Shown here: positions 1-7,227 of the stretch, in pieces | How the letters are laid out: every line of letters begins with the position of its first letter | Numbering within the stretch: the first letter of the stretch is position 1 | Source of the DNA: Treponemataceae bacterium | Lineage (GTDB): Bacteria > Spirochaetota > Spirochaetia > Treponematales > Treponemataceae | Assembly: GCA_024685655.1 (NCBI GenBank) | Contig: JAIKVO010000266.1 | Location: forward strand, 1 to 33,388 | Reading direction: 5' to 3' | DNA: 33,388 bases | Notes under the pieces: model-generated | Database searches by the model: none | What the model saw: the letters and a program-made list of their open reading frames with translations, nothing else | Told to the model about the DNA's origin: nothing | Position numbers and translations under genes: made by a program

Positions 1-70
1 CATAAATCTCATATCTTTCCTGATTTTCTATAAGGTCGTAAATATCTGCGCTGTCGTAAATACTAGCCAT
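1..70 (-). CDS. SAM-dependent methyltransferase, N-terminal fragment (runs off the window)
   Basis: Only the first 23 codons are inside the window; they read MASIYDSADIYDLIENQERY and on. A start of this kind (Ile/Tyr-Asp repeats followed by a Tyr-rich helix) is typical of small class I SAM-dependent methyltransferases in gut bacteria. The glycine-rich SAM-binding motif would lie outside the window, so the function is a family-level guess from the N-terminus alone. There is no Shine-Dalgarno sequence before the ATG; instead a -10 box ends six bases upstream, so the mRNA is probably leaderless. Confidence 0.5.
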   Translation of the reverse strand, partial: MASIYDSADIYDLIENQERYEIY

Positions 71-76
71 ACTTTA

Positions 77-105
77 TTTATATAAAAAATACAAAGTGTT
101 TTCAA
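77..105 (-). promoter_or_regulatory. Promoter placing the transcription start at the ATG of the methyltransferase
   Basis: Read on the minus strand, TTGAAA (100-105) is followed after 17 bases by TATAAA (77-82), and six bases later comes the ATG at 70. This spacing puts the transcript start at or within a base of the start codon. Confidence 0.6.
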
Positions 106-144
106 TCACGGTAATAGTATTACGGCAAGGGTATGGAGCAAAAC

Positions 145-225
145 GTAACTTAGGCATCCGTACCTAAGTTACTTAGCGGGTTTTGTACCAAAACCCGTCA
201 GTTTTTGCGCACATCCATGTGCGCA
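145..225. repeat. Three consecutive perfect hairpins
   Basis: Stem 1 is GTAACTTAGG (145-154) with CCTAAGTTAC (163-172). Stem 2 is CGGGTTTTG (177-185) with CAAAACCCG (189-197), loop of three. Stem 3 is TGCGCACAT (206-214) with ATGTGCGCA (217-225), loop of two. All stems are perfect and only a few bases separate them. They lie between two diverging units, upstream of the purE promoter, so they are not terminators for a known gene here. They resemble the hairpin-rich intergenic elements elsewhere in the window. Confidence 0.7.
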
Positions 226-239
226 GATGTGCATCTAAC

Positions 240-313
240 GTCCGATAGTCGGAGCGACCGCGCGTAGCAAGCCGCGGAACACCCGACCGACCGCAATAAG
301 CGGGCGGATGCCG
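240..313. repeat. GC-rich intergenic mosaic element, copy 1
   Basis: This GC-rich stretch contains CGGAACACCCG (275-285) and GGCGGATGCCG (303-313). Both 11-base words recur exactly in the intergenic region after the chemoreceptor (26256-26266 and 26239-26249), there in the opposite order. It also contains the small hairpin CCGA-tag-TCGG near 242. No coding potential is convincing. Confidence 0.5.
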
Positions 314-350
314 CCGTGTTGACCAAATTGTCCGATTTTTCCCGTCTGTC

Positions 351-379
351 TTGAAAAAGTACTCGTCTTGTGCTATAGT
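351..379 (+). promoter_or_regulatory. Promoter of the purEFM operon leader
   Basis: TTGAAA (351-356), a 17-base spacer and TATAGT (374-379) form a near-consensus sigma70-type promoter. Transcription would start around 386, just before the 5' strand of riboswitch helix P1, leaving a leader of about 227 bases before purE. Confidence 0.7.
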
Positions 380-387
380 CCCATATC

Positions 388-488
388 GACGGTTCATATA
401 TGTTTCACGGAGTGTGTTGTTGCTCCTCAGACAATGCAGGGGTGAGACGTTTCTACCGGTCCCCCTTACGACCGACTATGATAACCGT
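388..488 (+). promoter_or_regulatory. Guanine-class purine riboswitch aptamer with enlarged L2
   Basis: The purine-aptamer core is recognisable. The J2/3 strand GTTTCTACC is at 449-457. P3 is GGTC (458-461) with GACC (470-473). The J3/1 strand GACTATG is at 474-480, and the C in it is the guanine-type specificity base (adenine aptamers have GATTATG). P1 is ACGGTTCAT (389-397) with ATG..AACCGT (478-488, two-base bulge). P2 is GTTTCAC (402-408) with GTGAGAC (442-448, one G-U pair). L2 is 33 nt (409-441) where known aptamers have about seven. GGGG at 439-442 can pair with CCCC at 462-465 in L3, at the place of the canonical L2-L3 contact. It precedes purE, which fits feedback by guanine or hypoxanthine. 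The family call is from conserved strands; the fold was drawn by eye. Confidence 0.85.
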
Positions 489-612
489 TTTCTCGCTTCT
501 TTCTAGGGCAATGCGTAAAGTGCGAATTTTCTTTTCGTGCTGTCGCAGAATCTATGTATGATGCGGGTTGCCTATGACCGTCGGTAATCTATTCGTGCTT
601 TGGGAGTAAACG

Positions 613-1125
613 ATGAAGGTTGCCATTTTCTTCGGTTCAAAATCAGATACAGACACAATGAAAAAAGCTTCGTCTGTCCTTGCGGATTTTGGTGTTGAGT
701 ATTCTGCGTACATTCTTTCCGCGCATCGTTCCGGTGAGCTTCTTGCCGAAACTGTGAAAAAAGTTGAGGCGGATGGCGCAGAGGTAATTATTGCCGGCGC
801 AGGACTTGCGGCTCATCTTCCGGGAGTAATCGCTTCAATGACGGTGCTTCCTGTTATCGGTGTGCCGCTTGAATGCCTTTCTGTGAATGCGAAAGGTGCA
901 AGTTCCAACGGGCTTGGCGGAATGGACGCTCTTCTTTCCATTGTGCAAATGCCTCGCCAGATTCCTGTGGCGACTGTCGGTATCAATAATGCCGCAAATG
1001 CAGCTTATCTCGCAGTAGAAATACTTGCTTTGAAATATCCTGAACTTAGGAAAAAACTCGTAGAATTCCGGGCCGGTCTGGCGGATGAAGCCAAGTACAA
1101 CGGTGGTATGGGAGTAACTTTATGA
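613..1125 (+). CDS. purE: N5-carboxyaminoimidazole ribonucleotide mutase (class I PurE)
   Basis: At 170 aa this is a full-length PurE of de novo purine synthesis, acting in the cytoplasm as a homo-octamer in known members. Visible signatures are the N-terminal GSKSDTDTM loop that binds the nucleotide phosphate, the SAHR motif, the AAHLPG loop, and the PVIGVPLE and GGMDALLSIVQMP segments. AHLPG and the MDALLS/QMP block are class I features, so the substrate should be N5-CAIR made by PurK; no purK lies nearby. The Treponema denticola enzyme is known to be the other type (class II, direct CO2 use), so this lineage differs. The start has the ribosome site GGGAG (602-606) six bases upstream. The gene overlaps purF by four bases (ATGA), so the two are translationally coupled. 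The riboswitch upstream is the likely control. Confidence 0.95.
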   Translation: MKVAIFFGSKSDTDTMKKASSVLADFGVEYSAYILSAHRSGELLAETVKKVEADGAEVIIAGAGLAAHLPGVIASMTVLPVIGVPLECLSVNAKGASSNGLGGMDALLSIVQMPRQIPVATVGINNAANAAYLAVEILALKYPELRKKLVEFRAGLADEAKYNGGMGVTL

Positions 1126-2624
1126 CAGATTTGTCAGTATGTAGCAACGAACAGCTTGAGGACGAGAAACTTAAAGATAAGTGCGGAATAGTCGGTATTT
1201 ATCTTAATAAGAAAGTTCAGGCTGCTCCTGAGTCTGGTACTGTAAGCGACAGCTTTGTAGCGAGCAGCGATATCCCTGTATATAACGCGGCTAAACTTGC
1301 ATACTACGGAATGTATGCGTTGCAGCATCGTGGACAGGAAAGCGCGGGTATTGCGGTTTCCGATGGTGAGAAAATAGAGCAATATAAGGAGATGGGGCTT
1401 GTTGCTGATGTCTTCGATGCTCCAAAACTTGATCAGCTTGGCGGAAAAATAGCTGTGGGGCATGTTCTTTACACGAAGGCTTCTGCAGCACATATAGAGA
1501 ATGCCCAGCCGTTCGTAAACAGGTTCAAGCTCGGTGGAATTGCCGTCGCACATAACGGTCAGCTCATAAACTATGAGCAGCTTAAAGAGTTCCTTGAGGA
1601 AACAGGCTCAACGTTCGTTTCCACGAGCGATACGGAAGTAATTGTAAAGCTTATTGCTAAAAGCTATAAGAAAGGTTTGGAACGTGCGCTGACCGACACG
1701 ATTCAGATGATAAAAGGCTCTTTCTCTCTCTGCGTAATGACCGAGAAATGCCTTATCGGTGCCCGCGACCCGAATGGAATACATCCGCTTTGTTTGGGCA
1801 AACTGGATAACGGCTGGGTTCTTGCTAGCGAAAGCTGTGCTCTTGATGCTATCGGTGCGGATCTTGTGCGCGACATTAATCCTGGCGAGATTGTCATAAT
1901 AAACGATGACGGTGTTCTTTCGTTCCAGTTCGGCGAGCATACGGCAAAGCGAACATGCGTGTTTGAGTATGTTTATTTTGCGCGGCCGGATTCTATAATA
2001 GACGGCATCCCTGTTCAGGAAGCAAGGCTCCGCATGGGAGCTGTTCTGGCTCATGAGTCTGGTGTTGACGCGGATGTCGTTATCGGCGTTCCTGATTCAG
2101 GACTTGGCGCGGCAATGGGATACGCAAAAGCTTCCGGTATTCCGTATGCAATGGGTATCGTAAAAAACAAATATATCGGACGCACGTTTATTGCGCCTAC
2201 GCAGAGCGAGCGTGAGAAACTCGTTTTTGTTAAGCTTAACGCTCTTAAAAGCGATATAGCCGGAAAGCGCATCGTTGTTATTGACGACTCTATTGTCCGA
2301 GGAACAACGAGTAAGCGACTTATCTCTCTTTTGCGTCGGGCAGGTGCCAAGGAAGTTCATTTCCGCATCTCAAGCCCGCCTGTAAAATTCCCGTGTTATT
2401 TCGGTATAGACACTCCGAGCAAGAACCAGCTTATCTCTTCTTCGATGGATGTTGACGAGCTTTGCAAGGAGATAGGCGCGGACAGCCTTGCGTTTATTTC
2501 GATAGACGGAATGTTTAGTGCGCTTAAAGATATTCTTCCTGAATCTTACGGCTACTGCAAGGGATGTTTTACAGGTGAATATCCGGTTTCTGTTCCAAGT
2601 GAAATGAACGTAAAGAGGTTTTAA
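1122..2624 (+). CDS. purF: Amidophosphoribosyltransferase (glutamine PRPP amidotransferase)
   Basis: This 500-aa enzyme catalyses the first committed step of purine synthesis, moving glutamine-derived ammonia to PRPP. The Ntn glutaminase nucleophile is Cys21 in DKCGIVGIY, so a 20-residue propeptide must be removed; B. subtilis-type PurF also has a propeptide. The PRPP loop VVIDDSIVRGTTSK lies near residues 385-398. Cysteines in TCVFEYVYFARPDS, PPVKFPCYFG and YCKGCFTGEYP match the four ligands of the structural [4Fe-4S] cluster of the B. subtilis type, so an oxygen-labile cluster is expected. About 35 extra residues separate Cys21 from the ALQHRGQESAG motif, a modest insertion. It overlaps purE by four bases, and purM starts one base after its stop. 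Confidence 0.97.
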   Translation: MTDLSVCSNEQLEDEKLKDKCGIVGIYLNKKVQAAPESGTVSDSFVASSDIPVYNAAKLAYYGMYALQHRGQESAGIAVSDGEKIEQYKEMGLVADVFDAPKLDQLGGKIAVGHVLYTKASAAHIENAQPFVNRFKLGGIAVAHNGQLINYEQLKEFLEETGSTFVSTSDTEVIVKLIAKSYKKGLERALTDTIQMIKGSFSLCVMTEKCLIGARDPNGIHPLCLGKLDNGWVLASESCALDAIGADLVRDINPGEIVIINDDGVLSFQFGEHTAKRTCVFEYVYFARPDSIIDGIPVQEARLRMGAVLAHESGVDADVVIGVPDSGLGAAMGYAKASGIPYAMGIVKNKYIGRTFIAPTQSEREKLVFVKLNALKSDIAGKRIVVIDDSIVRGTTSKRLISLLRRAGAKEVHFRISSPPVKFPCYFGIDTPSKNQLISSSMDVDELCKEIGADSLAFISIDGMFSALKDILPESYGYCKGCFTGEYPVSVPSEMNVKRF

Positions 2625-2625
2625 A

Positions 2626-3714
2626 ATGATAGATTACAGACAGTCTGGTGTTGATGTTGAAGAAGGCTACCGCGCCGTCAATAAATATAAAGAATCTGCA
2701 AAAAGAACGGCGATACCGGGTGTTCTTAACGGACTCGGCAGTTTCGCCGGAATGTTCGCCGTCCCCGGCGGCATGAAAGAGCCTGTTATGGTTTCTGGCA
2801 CAGACGGTGTTGGAACCAAGCTTGACATAGCGTTTTCAATGAGAAAATACGACACGGTAGGCATTGACTGCGTTGCGATGAGCGTGAACGACATCCTTTG
2901 CACAGGTGCAAAGCCGCTTTATTTCCTTGACTATATCGCTTGCGGAAAGCTTGACGCTGACATTGCCGCCGACTTGGTAAAAGGCGTTGCAGACGGTTGC
3001 GTTGACAGTAACTGTGCGTTGCTCGGTGGCGAAACTGCCGAGATGCCCGGTTTTTACGATGAAGGCAAGTACGATGTCGCCGGTTTCGGCGTAGGTATAG
3101 CTGAGAAAAGCGACATTATCACTGGTGAGAATATTCAGGAAGGCGATGTTATAATCGGGCTTTCTTCCACTGGTGTTCATTCTAACGGATTTTCGCTCGT
3201 GCGTAAGCTCGTCACTAATTTTGATGAGCCGTTCGCTGGCAAAAAAATAGGCGAAGTTCTTTTAGAGCCTACTCGTATTTATGTCCGCCCTGTCCTTGCC
3301 GTCCTTGAAGACTTCAGAAAGTCTGTTCACGGCATGGTTCACATTACCGGCGGCGGCTTTTATGAGAATGTTCCGCGTATGTACCCGGAAGCAAATAAAA
3401 AGCGCGCGGCAAACGGACAGAAGCCGCTTATAAGCGTTTTCACAAAAGGCAGCTGGGAAATTCCGGCTGTTTTTGACGAGCTCGTGCGCCGCGGAGCAGA
3501 TCCTGCGCGCATGTTCAATACGTTCAATATGGGTATCGGCTTTATGCTTGCTGTTAGTGCTGACAAAGCTGATGAAATCGTTGCGCGCTTCAACGCTTTT
3601 TCCGCCGCCGACAAAGGCAGATGCGCTTCTATGAAAGCGTGGAAAATCGGTGTTGTAGAGGAAGCTGCAAACGGTAAAGCAGAAACACAAGAGGAGCAGG
3701 TTCTGTTCCGATAA
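2626..3714 (+). CDS. purM: Phosphoribosylformylglycinamidine cyclo-ligase (AIR synthetase)
   Basis: At 362 aa this is a full-length PurM, which closes the imidazole ring of AIR using ATP. It has the family start YRQSGVDVEEGYRAV, the conserved GTDGVGTKLD segment, the VNDILCTGAKPLYFLDY block, the signature LLGGETAEMPGFY and the HITGGGFYENVPR motif. It begins one base after the purF stop, with an AAAGAGG ribosome site inside the end of purF, so purE-purF-purM form one unit. It makes AIR, the precursor of the PurE/PurK step. purD, purL and purH are not in the window. Confidence 0.97.
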   Translation: MIDYRQSGVDVEEGYRAVNKYKESAKRTAIPGVLNGLGSFAGMFAVPGGMKEPVMVSGTDGVGTKLDIAFSMRKYDTVGIDCVAMSVNDILCTGAKPLYFLDYIACGKLDADIAADLVKGVADGCVDSNCALLGGETAEMPGFYDEGKYDVAGFGVGIAEKSDIITGENIQEGDVIIGLSSTGVHSNGFSLVRKLVTNFDEPFAGKKIGEVLLEPTRIYVRPVLAVLEDFRKSVHGMVHITGGGFYENVPRMYPEANKKRAANGQKPLISVFTKGSWEIPAVFDELVRRGADPARMFNTFNMGIGFMLAVSADKADEIVARFNAFSAADKGRCASMKAWKIGVVEEAANGKAETQEEQVLFR

Positions 3715-3901
3715 AATGCCGCAGTTTATGCGGTTTATAGAAATTGCGAAAACCCGTTGCATCAAATCTTCGTTGTATAAAAAACAGTGGCGATTTTTTT
3801 GTACACCTTAGGCTGCATCGGAACGGATAGCAGCAGTTGTTGTCAATACTTTTTCGGAGATTATCGCGGTTTTCGTGAAGTAATTTGTATAGGAGAATCC
3901 T

Positions 3902-5596
3902 ATGGCGAAACTCAAAGGTTCTTGGAAAATCAAATTCCTTCTTGGAACGATAGGAAAGATAAGGCTTTTTACCCTTAACAACGTTGCTAAAAACTGCCGT
4001 AAAGCGCAGGAGAAGACTCTTCGAAGCATTCTTGAATACGCAAAAGATTCAGAGTGGGGAAAAGCCCATAACTTTGCGAAGATTCTTGAAGCAAAATCTG
4101 ACGATGAGCTTTATGCGCTCTGGCAAAAGAATGTACCACCGCAGGATTACGAGGATCTTCGTCCTTTTATCGAGCGTCACAAAAACGGTGAGGCGAATAT
4201 CCTTTTCCCTGGAAAGCCGATGATGTACGCTACGACAAGCGGCACGACAAATGCGCCTAAGTGGATTCCTATTACACACGAGTATTATTCCAACGTATAC
4301 AGCAAGATGACCCATCTTTGGCTTTATTCGTTCATGATGCACCGTCCAAAGGTTTTCGAGGGAAAATGTCTTTCTATTGTTGGTAAGGATATAGAAGGAA
4401 AGGCTCCCGATGGAACTGTTTATGGTTCTGTATCTGGTGTTACGAGACGTGACTGCCCGGAATTCATGAAGCCACTTTATTGTGAAGCAACGGATGTATT
4501 CAGTATTTCGGATTACAAAGCACGTTACTATACGCTCATGCGTACTGGTATCGAGAATGATGTTTACCTTCTTGTTACGGCGAATCCGTCTACATTAATC
4601 GAAATGCAGAACAACGTTAACGAATTCTTTGATGATTATGTTACAGATATCGAGAACGGAACTTTGAACGAGAAAGTCAATATTCCTGCGGATATCCGAA
4701 AAAATCTTGCTTCCTGCTTCAAGCCTAATCCAAAGAGAGCGGCCGAGCTTCGTGCGCTTAAAGCAAAATACGGAACTTTGCTTCCAAAGCATTATTGGCC
4801 GAATATGCAGGTTCTTACGACATGGAAATGCGGAAATACCCGCATATATATGGAAAAATCCAAGGATTCATTCCCTGAAGGCATGCTGCATCAGGAGTTC
4901 GGGTATTTTGCCTCGGAATGTCGTGCTGGTCTAGTAATGAACGGTGCGAACGATACCGTGCTTTTCCCACATATGCATTATTTTGAATTCGTGAAGCAGG
5001 AAGATCTCGATAATCCGAATCGGCGTTTTTATCAGCTTACGGAGCTGGAGCAAGGTAAGCGTTACAGTGTGTACGTCACGACTTATGCTGGACTTTACCG
5101 CTACAATATGAACGACCTTGTGGAAGTAACAGGAAAATACAACACGATTCCTACAATCCAATTTATCCAGAAAATAAACGGTATTGTTTCAATGACCGGT
5201 GAGAAACTTCATGAACGTCAGTTCATGGAAGCAGTCGAAGAGACAGAGAAAGAGACTGGTGTTAAGACGCAGTTCTATGTTGGCTTCGCTGATATCGAGA
5301 AATCGACATACTGCTTCTATTTCGAGTTCAAGGATATGTCTATTACCCAGGAAGCCGCAGATGCATTCGGTAAGAAAGTTGACGAGAAGCTTAAAAAGAT
5401 AAACTGCGAGTACGAGGCGAAGCGTGTTTCATTCCGCGTCAAGGATCCTATAACTTTCATATTACAGAAGGAATCTTTCGAGACGTATAAGAAAACTTGT
5501 ATTGAGATGGGTTCTCGCGACGGTCAGTTCAAGCTGAACCTTCTTATGCAGGATGAAAAACGCCACGCGATGTTCAAAGAGTTGATTCGTAAATAA
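3902..5596 (+). CDS. GH3 auxin-responsive promoter family protein (acyl-adenylating enzyme)
   Basis: The 564-aa product belongs to the GH3 family, part of the ANL adenylating superfamily. Plant GH3 enzymes adenylate a carboxylic acid (jasmonate, auxin, salicylate) and transfer it to an amino acid; bacterial members are mostly uncharacterised. The ATP-binding motif YATTSGTTNAPKWIPIT is near residues 109-125, LYRYNMNDLVEVTG near 396-409 and GEKLHERQ near 433-440, all in family order and at usual total length. No signal peptide or membrane segment is seen, so it is cytoplasmic. The start is fixed by AGGAG (3891-3895). It overlaps the next gene by one base, so the HAD phosphatase is probably coupled. 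The substrate cannot be read from sequence. Confidence 0.85.
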   Translation: MAKLKGSWKIKFLLGTIGKIRLFTLNNVAKNCRKAQEKTLRSILEYAKDSEWGKAHNFAKILEAKSDDELYALWQKNVPPQDYEDLRPFIERHKNGEANILFPGKPMMYATTSGTTNAPKWIPITHEYYSNVYSKMTHLWLYSFMMHRPKVFEGKCLSIVGKDIEGKAPDGTVYGSVSGVTRRDCPEFMKPLYCEATDVFSISDYKARYYTLMRTGIENDVYLLVTANPSTLIEMQNNVNEFFDDYVTDIENGTLNEKVNIPADIRKNLASCFKPNPKRAAELRALKAKYGTLLPKHYWPNMQVLTTWKCGNTRIYMEKSKDSFPEGMLHQEFGYFASECRAGLVMNGANDTVLFPHMHYFEFVKQEDLDNPNRRFYQLTELEQGKRYSVYVTTYAGLYRYNMNDLVEVTGKYNTIPTIQFIQKINGIVSMTGEKLHERQFMEAVEETEKETGVKTQFYVGFADIEKSTYCFYFEFKDMSITQEAADAFGKKVDEKLKKINCEYEAKRVSFRVKDPITFILQKESFETYKKTCIEMGSRDGQFKLNLLMQDEKRHAMFKELIRK

Positions 5597-6276
5597 TGAT
5601 AGAAAATTGCGATGCCGTCATTTTCGATTTTGACGGCACTTTGTACGACTACAAGTACATGCCGATAAATGTAATTCTCAATTCACCGTTTGATATTTTC
5701 CATATCAAAGCAGAGCGCGATGCCCGTCGTAAGCTCAAGGGTGTTGATTTCGGCTCTTCTGAAAAATTTAAGGAGGCTTATGCCGCCGAGGTTGCGAAAC
5801 TTTCGGGCATGAGTCTTGAAAAAGCTTCTGACTGGTGTTTGTCCGCCGGTCCCGCCAATATGCTTGACGTTCTTAGAAAAAAATACAAATGTCGTGTATC
5901 TGCGCCGTCTGTGTTCGCACGGCTCGCGGAAGCCGGTATAAAAACAGCGGTTTTCTCCGACTATGCTTTTGTAAAGGAGCGCATGGCTGCAGTTGGTTTT
6001 GCGGACGGAGCATGCAAAAATCTTTTTTCTGCAGAAGAATTTGGTGCGCTTAAGCCTTGTCCCCGGCCGTTCTTGGAAATTGCGGCTTCTCTGGGGACGG
6101 ATCCGGCGCGTTGCCTTGTTGTAGGTGATCGCAGCGACACGGACGGAGCCGGTGCGGAACAAGCTGGAATGATGTTTATACAGATTGTGACGCACAAAAC
6201 GAAGCTTTCTGATTTTTCATCCGGTCATCCAGTAATTGTATGGGATGATTTTGCCTCTTCTGTCCTTGGCGAGTGA
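5596..6276 (+). CDS. HAD-superfamily hydrolase
   Basis: The 226-aa protein has the four HAD motifs. Motif I is DFDGTLYDY, with Asp11 as nucleophile and Asp13 as acid/base. The motif II Ser is in AVFSDY (about 121), the motif III Lys in LKPCPRPF (about 153), and the motif IV acidic pair in GDRSDTDGAGA (about 178-182). A helical cap lies between motifs I and II, so this is a C1-cap phosphatase of the phosphoglycolate/beta-phosphoglucomutase kind. The start codon shares one base with the stop codon of the GH3 gene, implying coupled translation and perhaps a shared pathway. The substrate is unknown. Confidence 0.85.
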   Translation: MIENCDAVIFDFDGTLYDYKYMPINVILNSPFDIFHIKAERDARRKLKGVDFGSSEKFKEAYAAEVAKLSGMSLEKASDWCLSAGPANMLDVLRKKYKCRVSAPSVFARLAEAGIKTAVFSDYAFVKERMAAVGFADGACKNLFSAEEFGALKPCPRPFLEIAASLGTDPARCLVVGDRSDTDGAGAEQAGMMFIQIVTHKTKLSDFSSGHPVIVWDDFASSVLGE

Positions 6277-6295
6277 CAAGCACCGGAAGCCAGAA

Positions 6296-7126
6296 TCAGT
6301 CCTGAGACGCTGCTTCCCAGCAGTTCTGCTCTATTCCCGCCGTCTTTACCATCCAAGAATGCGTTTCCTCCAGCATTTTTGCGGAGCTGTGCTTCCTTTG
6401 CAATGTCAAATCCGGTGTTATCGGCTCACCGATTGTGAGTGTTATAAGCGGATCGTTTTTGTGTGTCCTGAAAATCTTGTAAAAACCAGTTCTTGGCCGA
6501 TATGTTATAACCATCGGAATGATAGGAATTTGATATTTGTAGGCAAAAGCAAATGCGCCTGGTTTGAACGGTCGGATGGGCTGATAAAAATCCCAGCGGC
6601 ATGCCTCTGGAAATACATGAATCCATTTCTTTTTTGAATGAACGTTATCAAATGCTTCGTTGAATTTTTTTGTCGCGGAGATAGTTTCGGGCAAAGGAAT
6701 TCCTCCTGCGCCAAGAACTTCAAAAGCGTCTTTTGTGAAAGCAAGGTCTGATCGGGCTGGAAAAGTAAGCTGCCTGAATTTTACGGCTTGAAGAACAGCG
6801 AGAAAATCCCAGCGGTATACATGGTTGCATACGGTGATTGCACCGTTTTTGAAAAGTTTTTTGTTTTTACGGATATTCTCTTTTCCCTTTATACGCAGAC
6901 CATATACGAAAGGATGAAGAGCAAATACGATAGTAAATATTCCTGCGTAAATGATAAAGTGGCGAAGTTTTGCGGCAAAAGATTTGTCTTCAAATGGATA
7001 CTTTTCATCAACTGTTTTTCTTTCTTTTATGAAAACAGGCTGATAAATGAATTCATCAGGTTTTTCTGGATAATTTATTCCGGATTCGGGAACAAAAGTA
7101 CCTTCTTTTACGATATGCTCTTTCAT
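6296..7126 (-). CDS. 1-acyl-sn-glycerol-3-phosphate acyltransferase-like protein
   Basis: The 276-aa protein is a PlsC-type lysophospholipid acyltransferase. The catalytic HX4D motif is NHVYRWD (His102, Asp107). The substrate-binding motif reads FPEACR at 172-177 where the family usually has FPEGTR or FPEGSR. A hydrophobic segment at about 57-75 precedes the catalytic domain and should anchor it in the cytoplasmic membrane, where it would acylate lysophosphatidate or a related lipid. The first 50 residues are a polar extension. It is convergent with the HAD gene, 19 bases away. It has no ribosome binding site and a -10 box six bases before the ATG. A second member of the superfamily is at 26304-27197. 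Confidence 0.85.
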   Translation of the reverse strand: MKEHIVKEGTFVPESGINYPEKPDEFIYQPVFIKERKTVDEKYPFEDKSFAAKLRHFIIYAGIFTIVFALHPFVYGLRIKGKENIRKNKKLFKNGAITVCNHVYRWDFLAVLQAVKFRQLTFPARSDLAFTKDAFEVLGAGGIPLPETISATKKFNEAFDNVHSKKKWIHVFPEACRWDFYQPIRPFKPGAFAFAYKYQIPIIPMVITYRPRTGFYKIFRTHKNDPLITLTIGEPITPDLTLQRKHSSAKMLEETHSWMVKTAGIEQNCWEAASQD

Positions 7127-7132
7127 GTAGTA

Positions 7133-7162
7133 ACCATATCAGAAAAAGCGGATTTATGTAAA
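7133..7162 (-). promoter_or_regulatory. Leaderless-type promoter of the acyltransferase gene
   Basis: On the minus strand TTTACA (7157-7162), an 18-base spacer and TATGGT (7133-7138) are followed six bases later by the ATG at 7126. The -10 box is a modest match; the geometry repeats that of the other unit-leading genes here. Confidence 0.45.
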
Positions 7163-7192
7163 TCAGGGGGAGAGGATATAGGTTGTGCGTTG

Positions 7193-7221
7193 TTTACAAA
7201 AAATAGCATGACTGGTACTAT
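7193..7221 (+). promoter_or_regulatory. Leaderless-type promoter of purN
   Basis: TTTACA (7193-7198), a 17-base spacer and TACTAT (7216-7221) lie such that the sixth base after the -10 box directly precedes the ATG at 7228. No purine-rich ribosome site fits in the six bases between. Confidence 0.55.
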
Positions 7222-7227
7222 TTCCGC

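Noticed and set aside
3719-3733. CCGCA-gttta-TGCGG hairpin after purM as a terminator
   Set aside because: The stem is only five pairs and is followed by TTTAT rather than a real T-run, so it is too weak to annotate.
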